DNA from: Sphingopyxis sp. USTB-05
GTDB lineage: Bacteria; Pseudomonadota; Alphaproteobacteria; Sphingomonadales; Sphingomonadaceae
Assembly: GCF_023822045.1 (NCBI RefSeq)
Contig: NZ_CP084712.1
Span: 124,001 to 188,000 of the forward strand
Direction: 5' to 3'
DNA: 64,000 nucleotides
The position numbers and the translations under genes were made by a program. Below are positions 28,030 to 38,463 of the stretch, one piece after another. Under the pieces are notes generated by a model, which worked only from the letters and a program-made list of their open reading frames with translations, was not told where the DNA came from and ran no database searches. Each line of letters opens with the position of its first letter. Within the stretch, counting starts at the first letter, position 1.

Positions 28030-28069
28030 CGGGGTGAGGCCTTTGCAAGGGACAGCCTCACCCCGTTTT
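28030..28069 (+). terminator. Rho-independent terminator of the serine hydrolase gene
   Basis: CGGGGTGAGGC (28030-28040) and GCCTCACCCCG (28055-28065) form an 11-bp perfect stem followed by TTTTC. It is seven bases past the stop codon. Confidence 0.9.
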
Positions 28070-28116
28070 CGCCCTGGACCTTTGAGAGGGGGGAGCAGGG
28101 TTCTTATCGCGGACGC

Positions 28117-28317
28117 TTATCGTGCCCGGCGCAGGCGGACGCCGCAGCGCGCGGCGGCACGGGTGAAGACGCTGTCTTCGCCGGGTGCGGTCGGCAGGGC
28201 GATCCACTCGCCGAGGCGGCGGAACGGGGTTGCGAGCCAGTGAAGGCCGCGGGTGATATCGGCGCTGAAATGATCATGACCGTCATTCCAGGCGCGCATG
28301 AACTGCTCGTCTTTCAT
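28117..28317 (-). CDS. Small conserved-looking hypothetical protein
   Basis: A 66-residue cytoplasmic protein, MKDEQFMRAWNDGHDHFS at the start and very basic at the end (CGVRLRRAR). A good AAAGGA site nine bases ahead of the ATG and its position divergent to a LysR gene support it as real. No known motif or membrane segment. It may be controlled by the neighbouring LysR regulator, as divergent partners often are. Confidence 0.6.
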   Translation of the reverse strand: MKDEQFMRAWNDGHDHFSADITRGLHWLATPFRRLGEWIALPTAPGEDSVFTRAAARCGVRLRRAR

Positions 28318-28394
28318 CGTTCATTTCCTTTCGCTTGGGTGCATCCTAATTGCCCTCCCGCGCGCCGCAGCGCCAACAAAAGGCGTAGACCATA

Positions 28395-28413
28395 TTATAA
28401 GCTGGCCTTATAA
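28395..28413 (+). promoter_or_regulatory. Palindrome at the LysR promoter
   Basis: TTATAAG (28395-28401) and CTTATAA (28407-28413) with a five-base spacer, seven bases before the LysR start codon. The dyad fits a LysR-type box and likely mediates autoregulation. It also faces the divergent 66-residue gene. Confidence 0.5.
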
Positions 28414-28419
28414 GGTCGT

Positions 28420-29343
28420 ATGTCCCGACTGCCGCCCCTTTCCGCCGTGCGCACCTTCGAAGCCGCCGGTCGTTTGCAGAATTTCTCGCGCGCTGCCGAA
28501 GAGCTGGGACTGACGCAAGCTGCAGTCAGTTATCAAATCCGCCAATTGGAGGATCGGCTCGGCCGCGCGCTGTTCGTGCGTGAGAAAGGGCGCGTGCGCC
28601 TTTCCGAAACGGGCCAGCGGCTGCTGCCCGCGATCAGCAACGCCTTTGCCACCATGGGGGACGCCTTTGCCGCGCTCGGCAGCGACGAGGCCGACGTGCT
28701 GACGATCAATGCCGCGACCAGCTTTGGCGGCACCTGGCTCAGCGCGCGTATCGGCAGCTTCCAGCTCCAATATCCCGAACTCGCGGTGCGCATGGCGATG
28801 AGCAATGATCTGATCGATTTCGACGCCTCGAACGTCGATGTCGCGATCCGCATCGGCAAGGGCGCGTGGCCGGGGCTGCGCAGCGATTTCCTGATGCGCC
28901 AATATCTCGCGCCGATCGCCTCGCCCGCTTTCATCGCCGAGCACGACATAAACGAGCCCGCCGACCTGCTCCGCGTCCAGCGCCTTGCGCCGAACGATAG
29001 CTGGTGGGCCGAATGGTTCGCGCTGGCCGGGGTCGCGACACCGCCGGTGCTCTCACGTCGCGGGATCGAACTCGACAGCCAGTTGCAGGAGGCGAGCGCG
29101 GTGCAAGCGGGATTCGGCGTCGCGATGATGACCCCGCTCTATTGGCAGGGCGAATTGGCGAGCGGCCGCATGGTCCAGCCCTTTGACACATTCTATGTAT
29201 CGAAGGGCTCGGGCATGTGGCTCGTCCACCGCGACAACCGCATCGGAGTGCGCAAGATCGAACGCTTCCGCGAATGGCTGCACGCCGAAATCGAGAAAGA
29301 TCGCCACCTGCTGCCCGACGCGGTATGGGAGCCGCCGTTATGA
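28420..29343 (+). CDS. LysR family transcriptional regulator (GcvA-like)
   Basis: 307 residues. The N-terminal winged helix reads [43 protein letters not shown] sequence (residues about 8-50), the standard LysR DNA-binding domain, followed by a periplasmic-binding-fold effector domain. The wording around the first helices matches the GcvA subgroup. The stop overlaps the trmD start by four bases (ATGA), an unusual coupling that suggests trmD is translated from this transcript. Confidence 0.92.
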   Translation: MSRLPPLSAVRTFEAAGRLQNFSRAAEELGLTQAAVSYQIRQLEDRLGRALFVREKGRVRLSETGQRLLPAISNAFATMGDAFAALGSDEADVLTINAATSFGGTWLSARIGSFQLQYPELAVRMAMSNDLIDFDASNVDVAIRIGKGAWPGLRSDFLMRQYLAPIASPAFIAEHDINEPADLLRVQRLAPNDSWWAEWFALAGVATPPVLSRRGIELDSQLQEASAVQAGFGVAMMTPLYWQGELASGRMVQPFDTFYVSKGSGMWLVHRDNRIGVRKIERFREWLHAEIEKDRHLLPDAVWEPPL

Positions 29344-30047
29344 CCTTCACTGCCGTCCCCCTGACCCTCTACCCCGACATGTTCCCCGGCCCGCTGGGGC
29401 ACAGTATGGCGGGGCGCGCGCTCGAAAGCGGGACGTGGAACTGCGCGCCGGTGCAGATCCGGGATTTCGCCACGGACAAGCATCGGACCGTCGACGACAC
29501 GCCGGCGGGTGGCGGCGCGGGGATGGTGCTGAAGGCCGACGTGCTCGGCGCCGCGGTCGACCATGCCGTGGCGGCCCATCCGGGTCTGCCGATCCTGGCG
29601 ATGACCCCGCGCGGGACGCCGGTCACGCAGGCGCGCGTGCGCCAGCTTTCGGCGGGTCCGGGCGCGATCATCCTGTGCGGCCGCTTCGAGGGTTTCGACG
29701 AACGCATCTTTGCCGCGCGCGATATCGAGGAAGTCTCGATGGGCGACATCATCCTGTCGGGGGGCGAGATGGGCGCGCTGTTGCTGCTCGATGCCTGCAT
29801 CCGGCTGCTTCCCGGCGTGATGGGCGCCTCGGCCAGCGGCGACGATGAATCGTTCGAGCAGGGGCTGCTCGAATATCCGCACTACACAAGGCCGGTGAAC
29901 TGGGAGGGGCATGACATTCCCGACGTGCTGCGTTCGGGCGATCACAAGAAGATTGCGAGCTGGCGCCGCGAACAGGCCGAGCACGATACGCGGGCGCGGC
30001 GCCCCGACCTGTGGGCGGCCTATGTCGCCGCGCGCGACGGGCGATAG
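29340..30047 (+). CDS. trmD: tRNA (guanine(37)-N1)-methyltransferase TrmD
   Basis: A 235-residue SPOUT enzyme that methylates G37 in tRNAs reading CNN/CGG codons and prevents frameshifting. Landmarks are [13 protein letters not shown] at the start, [22 protein letters not shown], and the trefoil knot segment [23 protein letters not shown]. The ATG at 29340 overlaps the LysR stop. The 3' end overlaps the convergent downstream gene by 28 bases. In most bacteria it lies between rimM and rplS; here both neighbours have been displaced. Confidence 0.96.
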   Translation: MTFTAVPLTLYPDMFPGPLGHSMAGRALESGTWNCAPVQIRDFATDKHRTVDDTPAGGGAGMVLKADVLGAAVDHAVAAHPGLPILAMTPRGTPVTQARVRQLSAGPGAIILCGRFEGFDERIFAARDIEEVSMGDIILSGGEMGALLLLDACIRLLPGVMGASASGDDESFEQGLLEYPHYTRPVNWEGHDIPDVLRSGDHKKIASWRREQAEHDTRARRPDLWAAYVAARDGR

Positions 30048-31381
30048 CGCAGCAGCACCCACGGCACCTTCGCGCTGTCGAACATCAACCGGCTCTTTTG
30101 CTGGGTGAACGGCGGCATATGATCGCCGACGATCAATATGTCGGTCGGCGGGAAATCGGGGCGGCTCGCCATGTCGGCGAGCGCCGCTGCCGTGTCGTCC
30201 CAGACGGCGAAGAGGCGGCAGACCTGCGGATAATCGCCGTCGAGCACGGGGCCTAGCTGGCGGCAATTCTCGGTACGCAGCTCCGCATTGGCGACCACCG
30301 GCAGGTGCGAATTGAGCGTCAGCCAGTAGATGAACTGCGGCTCTTTCGCCGCGGCCAGGTCGCGCCCGATCAGCCGCGGTATGTCGCGATCGCATGCGCC
30401 GGGAAAGACATTGGGGCAATGCCCCGCGCCCTGCGCCTCGATTTGGTCGCGGAAGCTCATCCCCTCGAACCCGATCAGCGGATACCAGCGATCGCGGTCG
30501 AAGAATTTCGGCGAAAAGCCGTGATAGGCGTGCGTGGCATAGCCGCGCCGCGCAAGGGTCGCGGGCAGGCAATCGGGGTCGCGCGCGACGATCTCCTTAT
30601 AATCGCCCCAGCGCTGACACAGCTCGCGAATCTCGCCCTTGGTCGTCGAGTTATAGAAGGTCGTGCTGCCCTGGCTAATCGCGAAGCGTTCGGCGAGTTC
30701 GGGGCGCGTCCAGATCGCGTCGAGCCGGTCGCGCAGCGTCGCCTCGGTCGGCAGTCCCATCGCCTCGACGACGACGATCATCACGTTCCGCTTGCCGTCC
30801 GCGAGCTTCAGGAAATCGGTCTGGCGCGTCGCCGAGGTGAAGGGGGCATCGGCGGGCGCCAGCCGGTTATAGGCGGTCGACCCCTCGCGCGCCCGGATAT
30901 AGTCGGCCTGCGCCAGCGTATAGGTGAGCGCGGCAGCGGCGATCATCCATTGCAGCCCGCGCAAATTCTGCTGTCTGCGAAGCTGCCGCGCAGCAAAGCC
31001 GAGAACCGCGATCAACAGGCCGGCCCCGACCATATATTCGGGCGAAGCGGCGGGGCGCAGATCGAGCACCAATGCGATGACCGACAGGATCACGCTGATG
31101 TCCATGTTGAACATGCTCGCGATGAAAACGAGCGTCAGATAGAGGAGAAGGCCGAAAAAGGCGGCGACGCGAAACCAGTAGCCGAACCAGCAGGCCACGA
31201 AGCCGACCGCGCCGCAGAGCATGATCTCGCCCGCGCGCATCGGCCCGCCCATGATCGTGATCGGCAGGAAGGGAAGGTTGGGCAGCACCAGCCAGCACAG
31301 CGCCCAGTTGAGGAACGCCGTCAGCCCCACACCGTCGGCGGGCGCAAAAGCGCGGCTCGCGAGCGGCTTTATGGCATTCAT
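30020..31381 (-). CDS. Sulfatase/alkaline phosphatase-fold membrane protein (LtaS/EptA-like)
   Basis: About 453 residues. Five N-terminal membrane helices (to about residue 160) precede a periplasmic sulfatase-fold domain with [12 protein letters not shown], the nucleophile region [17 protein letters not shown], the histidine in LNSHLPV and the metal site [10 protein letters not shown]. This is the layout of phosphoethanolamine or phosphoglycerol transferases that decorate envelope lipids or glycans. Donor and acceptor are not deducible. It is convergent with trmD, which it overlaps, and divergent from rplS. Confidence 0.8.
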   Translation of the reverse strand: MNAIKPLASRAFAPADGVGLTAFLNWALCWLVLPNLPFLPITIMGGPMRAGEIMLCGAVGFVACWFGYWFRVAAFFGLLLYLTLVFIASMFNMDISVILSVIALVLDLRPAASPEYMVGAGLLIAVLGFAARQLRRQQNLRGLQWMIAAAALTYTLAQADYIRAREGSTAYNRLAPADAPFTSATRQTDFLKLADGKRNVMIVVVEAMGLPTEATLRDRLDAIWTRPELAERFAISQGSTTFYNSTTKGEIRELCQRWGDYKEIVARDPDCLPATLARRGYATHAYHGFSPKFFDRDRWYPLIGFEGMSFRDQIEAQGAGHCPNVFPGACDRDIPRLIGRDLAAAKEPQFIYWLTLNSHLPVVANAELRTENCRQLGPVLDGDYPQVCRLFAVWDDTAAALADMASRPDFPPTDILIVGDHMPPFTQQKSRLMFDSAKVPWVLLRYRPSRAAT

Positions 31382-31723
31382 GTGCAGCATCGGGTCCCTT
31401 CCGTGCCGTCCATGGCGGATTTTGGTTAATGTCGGTTTAAATCGGCCGCGTGCGTCATCCGCCGAACCCCTTGCATTTCGCGCCTTTCCAGCGTAGTGGC
31501 CCCGGCTTCAAGTGGAACCGGGCGAATCGCGTTCATCGCGCATGCCTGTCGTCCGCTTATCCCCGACCGGATATCCGGACGGGGCGCAGGGTTTCCGAAG
31601 TGCTGCGATCGGGAAACCTTGCCGATAAAAACGGTTAAGCAGGCCGGACCTTTGGGAGCGTCATATCGATGCTCGGGACCGACCTGCCTCTGGCGCGCGG
31701 CGAAAAGAAAAGGACTAGAGGAC
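31382..31723 (+). promoter_or_regulatory. Upstream region of rplS with two leader hairpins
   Basis: A 342-base non-coding stretch between divergent genes. TTGCAT, a 17-base spacer and TAGTGG (about 31480-31508) is a possible promoter toward rplS. The predicted leader holds two stems: CCCCGACCGG/CCGGACGGGG at 31561-31584 (one mismatch, ATAT loop) and GGTTTCC/GGAAACC at 31590-31618. These could be ribosomal-protein feedback structures. I see no gene here. Confidence 0.4.
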
Positions 31724-32101
31724 ATGAACCTCATCCAGACGATCGAAGCCGAAGAAATCGCCAAAGCGGCGAAGACCATTCCGACCTTCCGTCCCGGCGA
31801 CACGCTGAAAGTCGGCGTGAAGGTGGTCGAAGGCGAACGCACCCGCGTCCAGAATTTCGAAGGCGTGTGCATCGCACGCTCGAACAAGGGCATGGGCTCC
31901 AACTTCACCGTGCGCAAAATGTCGTTCGGCGAAGGTGTCGAGCGCGTGTTCCCGCTCTATTCGCCCAACATCGACTCGATTACCGTCGTCCGTAAGGGCG
32001 CTGTCCGTCGTGCGAAGCTTTACTATCTGCGTGGACGCACTGGTAAATCGGCACGTATTGCGGAGCGCCGCGAATACCGGTCGGAAGCCGGCGAAGGCTA
32101 A
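31724..32101 (+). CDS. rplS: 50S ribosomal protein bL19
   Basis: A 125-residue protein. The core [32 protein letters not shown] sequence and [10 protein letters not shown] followed by [10 protein letters not shown] are diagnostic of bL19, which sits at the 30S-50S interface. An AGAGGA site lies six bases before the ATG. Separated from trmD by a minus-strand gene, so it has its own promoter and terminator. Confidence 0.97.
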   Translation: MNLIQTIEAEEIAKAAKTIPTFRPGDTLKVGVKVVEGERTRVQNFEGVCIARSNKGMGSNFTVRKMSFGEGVERVFPLYSPNIDSITVVRKGAVRRAKLYYLRGRTGKSARIAERREYRSEAGEG

Positions 32102-32138
32102 GGGGAGCTTCTCCACACCAAAGCCGAAACAGCTTTCA

Positions 32139-32178
32139 AAAACGACCGGTTCCGCCAACAGGCAGAGCCGGTCGTTTT
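32139..32178 (+). terminator. Rho-independent terminator of rplS
   Basis: AAAACGACCGG (32139-32149) pairs with CCGGTCGTTTT (32168-32178), the stem running into a T stretch. It is 37 bases after the stop. Confidence 0.85.
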
Positions 32179-32199
32179 CATTTGGGCAAAGCGAATTTG

Positions 32200-32811
32200 A
32201 TGCAGCAGTCCGTCCTCCCGTTCCAGCCGACGCGGCGCGCCTTCCTTGGCGCGGTGCTTGCGTTCGGCGTGTCGGGGGAGGCGATGGCGCTCACCAGCGC
32301 GCAGCGCCTTGTGATCGCGGCGCGGCGGCAGGTCGGCGTGACGCTGACGTACGATCCGGCCTATACCGTGCTGCGCTTTCCGAACGGCGACGTCGACCGC
32401 GCCAAGGGCGTGTGCACCGACGTCGTGATCCGCGCCTTTCGCGATGCGCTAGGCGCCGACCTTCAGGCCCTTGTAAACGCCGACATGCGCGCCAATTTTA
32501 CTGCCTATCCCAAAAATTGGGGGCTCGGCCGCCCCGACCGCAACATCGACCATCGCCGCGTACCCAATCTCGCGACCTATTGGCGCAGACAGGGCGCGGC
32601 GCTGCCCGTCACCGACGACCCGGCCGACTGGCGGCCGGGCGACATCTTCACCCAGATGGTCGGCGGCCGGCTGCCGCACACGGGCATCGTATCCGACCGC
32701 AAGGATACGACCGGCGTGCCGCTGGTGCTCCACAATATCGGCGGTGGCACGCGCGAGGAGGATGCCTTGTTCAAGCATCGGCTCACCGGCCATTTTCGCT
32801 GGAAAGTCTGA
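32200..32811 (+). CDS. DUF1287 domain protein, probable secreted peptidase-like protein
   Basis: 203 residues from the ATG at 32200. A twin-arginine-like signal (TRRAFLGAVLAFGVSGEAMA) leads into a domain with KGVCTDVVIRAFRDALG, FTAYPKNWGLGRPDRNIDHRR and GDIFTQMVGGRLPHTGIV. Together these match DUF1287 (YijF-like), an NlpC/P60-related fold with a Cys (in GVCTD) and His (in PHTGIV) dyad. A peptidoglycan or amide-bond target is possible but unproven. The TTG at 32182 is an alternative start. Confidence 0.82.
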   Translation: MQQSVLPFQPTRRAFLGAVLAFGVSGEAMALTSAQRLVIAARRQVGVTLTYDPAYTVLRFPNGDVDRAKGVCTDVVIRAFRDALGADLQALVNADMRANFTAYPKNWGLGRPDRNIDHRRVPNLATYWRRQGAALPVTDDPADWRPGDIFTQMVGGRLPHTGIVSDRKDTTGVPLVLHNIGGGTREEDALFKHRLTGHFRWKV

Positions 32812-32858
32812 GTTTAAGTTACGTTTTCAACCGAGTTCTTGCCTTGAGGAGTGAGTAA

Positions 32859-33884
<1,026 letters not shown>

Positions 33885-33889
33885 AACTA

Positions 33890-34028
33890 ATCCTCCCTGT
33901 CGCGAAGCGATGGGGAGGGGGACCGCTCGCGAAGCGAGTGGTGGAGGGGCTGTGACGGCAACGTCAAGAGCCCCTCCGTCAGCCTCTTCGAGGCTGCCAC
34001 CTCCCCATGCCTGCGGCACAGGGAGGAT
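33890..34028. repeat. Long nested palindromic repeat (family D)
   Basis: The outer arms are ATCCTCCCTGT at 33890 and ACAGGGAGGAT ending at 34028. Inside are CGCGAAGCGATGGGGAGG-type and AGCCCCTCC/GGAGGGGCT arms, so the 139-base element folds into a cruciform-like structure. It has no ORF of note and resembles extragenic palindromes of sphingomonads. It separates asd from the DDAH gene. Confidence 0.8.
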
Positions 34029-34067
34029 CCCTTGGCGCTGGCGTGTCATTCAAGCTATGCCTCTGAA

Positions 34068-34847
34068 ATGACCAGCCCCTATGCCTTCACCCGTGCCCTC
34101 TGCCGCGCTCCTGCCCGATCCGCTGTGAAGGGCATCCGCGCCGATGGCGGCCCCGATCCTGATTTCTACGGCCTCGTCGCCGAGCATGAGGCCTATGTCG
34201 CGACGCTGCGCACCCTCGGCCTCGCGGTCGAGGTCCTCGAACCCCTCGACGATTTCCCCGACGCGCTGTTCACCGAAGATGTCGCGCTGACCTTTCCGGC
34301 GGGTGCCATCCTGCTTCGCCCCGGTGCGCCAACGCGCGCGGGCGAGGTCGAACATATCCGCGCTCCGCTCGCCGCGCATCATCCGCGTCTCCTCGAAATG
34401 ACGGGCCCCGGCTACGCCGACGGCGGCGACATATTGCGCCTCGCCGACCGCGTGATCATCGGCCTTTCGGCACGCACCGACCGCGTCGGCGCCGAGGAAC
34501 TCGCCGCGCTGCTCGGCACGCTCGGCTACCCTGCCGAGATCGCCGAAACGCCGCCGGGCGTGCTGCACTTCAAGACCGGCTGCGGGCTGATCGACGACCG
34601 CACGATCCTCGCCGTCCCCGCGCTCGCCGATTGTCCGCAGTTCGCCGGGCTGGAGGTCGTGACGACCCCGCCGGGCGAGGAGCCTTCGGCGAACATCCTG
34701 CGCATTCGCGACACCGTCCTCGTCGGCGACCGCTGGCCCGCGACGCACGCGCTGCTCGCCGCGCTGGGCATCGAAATCCGTCCGCTACCCACCGACCAGA
34801 TCGCGCATATCGACGCGGGACTTAGCTGCATGTCGCTGCGCTGGTGA
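34068..34847 (+). CDS. Dimethylarginine dimethylaminohydrolase (DDAH) family protein
   Basis: 259 residues of the guanidino-modifying (pentein) fold. It has FPDALFTEDVAL near residue 65, GYADGGDIL, the catalytic His in VLHFKTGCGL, and the nucleophile Cys254 in DAGLSCMSLRW at the C-terminus. These residues define hydrolases of methylated arginine or related amidines. It could supply citrulline or detoxify methylarginines; it is not in an arginine operon. The ATG at 34068 is chosen because upstream in-frame codons fall next to the palindromic repeat. Confidence 0.88.
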   Translation: MTSPYAFTRALCRAPARSAVKGIRADGGPDPDFYGLVAEHEAYVATLRTLGLAVEVLEPLDDFPDALFTEDVALTFPAGAILLRPGAPTRAGEVEHIRAPLAAHHPRLLEMTGPGYADGGDILRLADRVIIGLSARTDRVGAEELAALLGTLGYPAEIAETPPGVLHFKTGCGLIDDRTILAVPALADCPQFAGLEVVTTPPGEEPSANILRIRDTVLVGDRWPATHALLAALGIEIRPLPTDQIAHIDAGLSCMSLRW

Positions 34848-34989
34848 CGCATCGAAAATGTCTGTCCTACAATGTCTTGCTGCATTAGGTCATCGATATG
34901 ATACCCGCCCCGACCTTCCACCCGATACATGCATTTGCGAGTGAAGTTAGGCAGTTTTCCGTCACTTCTGACTCGACGGATTTCGGTCG

Positions 34990-35613
34990 ATGACGGGTGG
35001 AGCGGCGCAATCCAAAACTCAAAAACGCCTTCTGGGCCTGCTCCTCGCGCTCCTCCTCCTCGCGCAGATCGACCAGCCCTATCCCGAGGTCGCGTTGCTC
35101 CAGCACATCCCGACGATGCTGTTGATTGTGGCGGGGCCGCTGCTGCTCCGCCGCTGGCCGCTGTCGACCGCCTCGGTCGCGTGCATCGTGGCCTTCATGG
35201 CGCTCCACACGCTTGGCGGACGATACGCCTATAGCAATGTCCCCTATGACGACTGGGCGCGCGCGCTGACTGGAACGAGCCTCTCCGACGCCTTTGGCTG
35301 GACGCGCAATCATTATGACCGCCTCGTCCATTTCGCCTTTGGCGCGCTGTCGGTCGTTCCGGTCGCCGAGATTGCGCGGCGGTGGGGTGGGCTTTCGCGG
35401 TACGGCGCGACGTTAACCGTGCTTGCTTGGGTATTGGCGATATCCTGCCTTTACGAAATCTTCGAATGGCTGCTCACCATCGTCGCGGCGGGCGAAACCG
35501 CCGACCGCTATAACGGGCAGCAAGGCGATATCTGGGACGCGCAAAAGGATATGGCGCTTGCGACCCTCGGTGCGATACTGGTGCTCGCGATACCGCACCG
35601 CGACAGGAGATAG
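34990..35613 (+). CDS. DUF2238 (YjdF-like) membrane protein
   Basis: A 207-residue protein with about six helices. The DUF2238 landmarks are FMALHTLGGRYAYSNVPYDDW, NHYDRLVHFAFG and a C-terminal YNGQQGDIWDAQKDMALA. The function of the family is unknown. The stop is two bases before the following lipoprotein gene, so the two are probably co-transcribed. Confidence 0.85.
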   Translation: MTGGAAQSKTQKRLLGLLLALLLLAQIDQPYPEVALLQHIPTMLLIVAGPLLLRRWPLSTASVACIVAFMALHTLGGRYAYSNVPYDDWARALTGTSLSDAFGWTRNHYDRLVHFAFGALSVVPVAEIARRWGGLSRYGATLTVLAWVLAISCLYEIFEWLLTIVAAGETADRYNGQQGDIWDAQKDMALATLGAILVLAIPHRDRR

Positions 35614-35615
35614 GC

Positions 35616-36221
35616 ATGCGCAAGTTCATAACCCTCGCAATGATCGGCCTGCTCGCTGCGTGCAAACCCGCCGCCGACAAGGCCCCGGCCGATGCCGATC
35701 CGGTCGCGCCGCCGGTGCCCGAGGCAAAGAACGACGGCCCGAACGCTGCGACCATGGCGGTCAGCCTCGACGGCGAGGGGCTGCGCTTCGTCGACAAGGC
35801 CAGCGGCAAGACCAGCCTGCTCGCCTTCGGCGTCCCGCGCGCGCAGGCGGAGACCGCGCTCGCCAATGTCGCGGGCAAGGAGGACGACCGCAGCACCAAC
35901 GAGGAATGCGGCGCGGGCCCGATGGAATTCACGCGCTACGATGCGATGACGCTCAATTTCCAGGACGGCAAGTTCGCCGGCTGGTTCCTCGGCAACGAAC
36001 CCGGCGCCGCAACCTATTCGACGATGAGCGGCATCGGCATCGGCACGACGCGCGCCAAGGCGGCGGAGTCGGTGTCGATCGTCGACCTCGAGGACAGCAC
36101 GCTGGGCGAGGAATTCAGCATCGGCACCGGTGACAATGTCATCGGCGGCATGTTCGCGGCGCCCGGCGATGCGGCAAAGGTCGACGCGCTGTTCGCCGGC
36201 ACCAACTGCTTCTTCCGCTGA
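35616..36221 (+). CDS. Hypothetical lipoprotein
   Basis: 201 residues with a lipoprotein signal peptide ending in the lipobox LLAAC (Cys16), then a Pro/Ala/Asp spacer and a compact domain containing two cysteines (EECGAGP, and GTNCFFR at the end) that could form a disulfide. I do not recognise the family. It overlaps nothing but lies one base before the GFA-type gene and two after the DUF2238 gene, forming a three-gene unit. Confidence 0.75.
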   Translation: MRKFITLAMIGLLAACKPAADKAPADADPVAPPVPEAKNDGPNAATMAVSLDGEGLRFVDKASGKTSLLAFGVPRAQAETALANVAGKEDDRSTNEECGAGPMEFTRYDAMTLNFQDGKFAGWFLGNEPGAATYSTMSGIGIGTTRAKAAESVSIVDLEDSTLGEEFSIGTGDNVIGGMFAAPGDAAKVDALFAGTNCFFR

Positions 36222-36222
36222 C

Positions 36223-36678
36223 ATGGCGACCGAAATCACCGGCGGCTGCCGCTGCGGCCAACTGCGTTACAGCTTCGAGCAGGACGGGCCGCTGCTCAAC
36301 TATTGCTGCCACTGCCTCGACTGCCAGAAATCGACCGCGAGCGCCTTCGCCGATCAACTGATCGTGTCGACCGACGCGCTCACGCTGACCGGACGGCGCG
36401 TGACCTATTCGACCGAGCGCCCGTCGGGCGGGACGACGACGAACCAGCACTGCCCCGACTGTTTCAGCCGCGTTTGCAATGCGAACACCGTCTATCCCGC
36501 GATGACGATCGTGCGCGCCGGCACGCTCGACGATCCGTCGGACCTCGAACCCTTCGCGCATATGTGGACCAGCCGGAAACGCGGCTGGATCGCAATCGAC
36601 CCGGCGGTGCCGACCTTCGAGGAAACCCCCGACCCCGGGGAATTCATGCGGCTTGCGATGGAGCGCCGCGCGGGCTGA
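36223..36678 (+). CDS. GFA family protein (glutathione-dependent formaldehyde-activating fold)
   Basis: 151 residues. The zinc-binding cysteines of the GFA domain are all present: GGCRCGQLRY, CCHCLDCQKS and HCPDCFSR. Despite the name, most members have no shown formaldehyde activity, so a specific reaction cannot be claimed. The ATG at 36223 directly follows the stop of the lipoprotein gene. A family A repeat lies downstream. Confidence 0.88.
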   Translation: MATEITGGCRCGQLRYSFEQDGPLLNYCCHCLDCQKSTASAFADQLIVSTDALTLTGRRVTYSTERPSGGTTTNQHCPDCFSRVCNANTVYPAMTIVRAGTLDDPSDLEPFAHMWTSRKRGWIAIDPAVPTFEETPDPGEFMRLAMERRAG

Positions 36679-36715
36679 ACGGCTGGAGGCGACTGGAAGC
36701 CACGCTCTTCCATAT

Positions 36716-36806
36716 CGTCACCCCGGACTTGATCCGGGGTCCCGCTTTTTGACGCACTCACTGGCTTCGGCCTCAAGCGGGATCCCGGGTCAAGCCCGGG
36801 ATGACG
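36716..36806. repeat. Intergenic mosaic repeat, family A, copy 2
   Basis: CGTCACCCCGGACTTGATCC begins it and CGGGTCAAGCCCGGGATGACG-like sequence ends it, around a centre containing GACGCACTCACTGGCTTCGG. The arms are in reversed order relative to copy 1. It lies between the convergent GFA and MFS genes. Confidence 0.85.
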
Positions 36807-36854
36807 GAAGTGGGGGACGGGATGTCCGCTCCCCACCCCAAAGCCGACACCCCA

Positions 36855-38444
36855 CTAATGCCCCATATCCGCCGCCGACGCCCTCGGCCCGCCTGGCTTC
36901 GGCGGGCGTAGCAGCAGGACCAGCGGCACCGACGCCAGCGTCACCCACATCATCAGCCAGAAATCGTCGATATAGGCGACCATCGCCGCTTGCCGATTTA
37001 TCTCGGCGTTGACCATCGCCATCGCCGCGTCGCCCGCGATGCCGAACCGGTCGGCGGTCGACGGATCGAGCAGGGCGACCGAGCTGTTGGTGACATGCGC
37101 CGCCAGATCCTCGTGGCTCCGCTGGATATTCGCGCCGAGCAGGGTGGTGACGATCGAGATGCCGACCGACGCCCCGATGCTGCGAAACAGGTTGAGCAGG
37201 CTCGACCCGTCGGTGCGATATTGCGGCTGGATCGTCGCGAACGCCATGGTGTTGAGCGGGATGAAGATCAGCCCCATGCCGAGCCCCTGTACCAGCCCGC
37301 TGATGATCACCGGCCGCATCCCCATTTCAAGCGACCAATGGCTCATCTGCCACAGCGAATAGGCCGCGATCAGCAGGCCGGTGCCGACCATCCAGCGCGC
37401 GTCGATCTTTCCAAGCAATTGTCCCGCGACCCACATGCTGGCGAGAATGCCGATCCCGCGCAGCGCGAGCACCACGCCCGTGTCGATCACCGGCCAGCCG
37501 AAGAGATTCTGCAGCATCGGCGGCAGCAATGCCATCGACGCAAACATCACGACGCCGATCACGATCATGAACCCCATTGCAGTGACGAGGTTGCGGTCGG
37601 CGAGCATCAGGCGGCTGAACAAGGGAGCGCGCGCGGTGAACATATGGACGATGAACATCCACAGGCACGAAATGGCGACGCCCAGCTCGATCCAGATTTC
37701 GATGCTGTCGAACCAGTCGAGATGCGCGCCGCGATCGAGCATAAGCTGCAATGCAGCAAGACCCAGCGCCAACATCGAGAAGCCGAACAGGTCGAACCGC
37801 CGCGTGATGCTTTTGGTCTTGGGCAGTAGCGCCCACATCATTGCGAGCGTGAGCAGCCCAACGGGCAGGTTGACGTAAAAGACCCAGCGCCAGTTGACGC
37901 TTTCAGTCAGCCAGCCGCCCAATATCGGTCCCAGGATCGGCCCGATCATGATCCCCATGCCCCAGATGGACATCGCGCGCGCGTGGCGTTCGGGCGGGTT
38001 GATGTCGAGCATCACCGACTGCGACAGCGGCCCGATAAAGGCGGCGCTGACCCCTTGCAGGAAGCGGAAAGCGACCATTTGTTCGAGCGTCTGCGCCGCG
38101 CCGCACGCCATCGATGCGACGATGAAGCCTGCGACTGCCGCCATGAACAATTCGCGCCGTCCGATGCGGTCGGCGAGCCATCCGGTGATCGGCATCGCGA
38201 CGGCCGAGGCGAGGATATAGCTCGTCAATACCCACGTCACCGTCTCGCTCGTCGCGCCGAGCGCCGATTGCATATGCGGGATGGCGACGTTGGCGATCGT
38301 CGTGTCGAGGATCTGCATGATCGACGCGCCCATGACGGCGACCGTCAGCAGCCCGCGATAACGCACGCGCTCGTGCAGCGGGATCGAATCGTCGTCGGGA
38401 AGCGCCGCGGCGGCGGAGCGGCGGGGGAGGGCGTTGCTCGCCAT
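36855..38444 (-). CDS. DHA2 family efflux MFS permease (EmrB-like)
   Basis: A 529-residue protein with 14 predicted helices. MFS motifs are GWLADRIGRRELF (motif A) and the helix-5 GPILGPILGGWL (antiporter motif C) typical of DHA2 drug exporters. With the HlyD-type adaptor and MarR regulator upstream on the same strand it forms a classic emrRAB-style unit that expels hydrophobic compounds across both membranes when joined with an outer-membrane channel. No TolC gene is present nearby. Confidence 0.93.
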   Translation of the reverse strand: MASNALPRRSAAAALPDDDSIPLHERVRYRGLLTVAVMGASIMQILDTTIANVAIPHMQSALGATSETVTWVLTSYILASAVAMPITGWLADRIGRRELFMAAVAGFIVASMACGAAQTLEQMVAFRFLQGVSAAFIGPLSQSVMLDINPPERHARAMSIWGMGIMIGPILGPILGGWLTESVNWRWVFYVNLPVGLLTLAMMWALLPKTKSITRRFDLFGFSMLALGLAALQLMLDRGAHLDWFDSIEIWIELGVAISCLWMFIVHMFTARAPLFSRLMLADRNLVTAMGFMIVIGVVMFASMALLPPMLQNLFGWPVIDTGVVLALRGIGILASMWVAGQLLGKIDARWMVGTGLLIAAYSLWQMSHWSLEMGMRPVIISGLVQGLGMGLIFIPLNTMAFATIQPQYRTDGSSLLNLFRSIGASVGISIVTTLLGANIQRSHEDLAAHVTNSSVALLDPSTADRFGIAGDAAMAMVNAEINRQAAMVAYIDDFWLMMWVTLASVPLVLLLRPPKPGGPRASAADMGH

Positions 38445-38463
38445 GCTTTACCCTAAAAAATGT

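Noticed and set aside
28117..28317. The 66-residue gene as a chance frame
   Set aside because: Considered but not adopted because of its strong ribosome site and divergent position next to the LysR gene; it is kept as a moderate-confidence gene.
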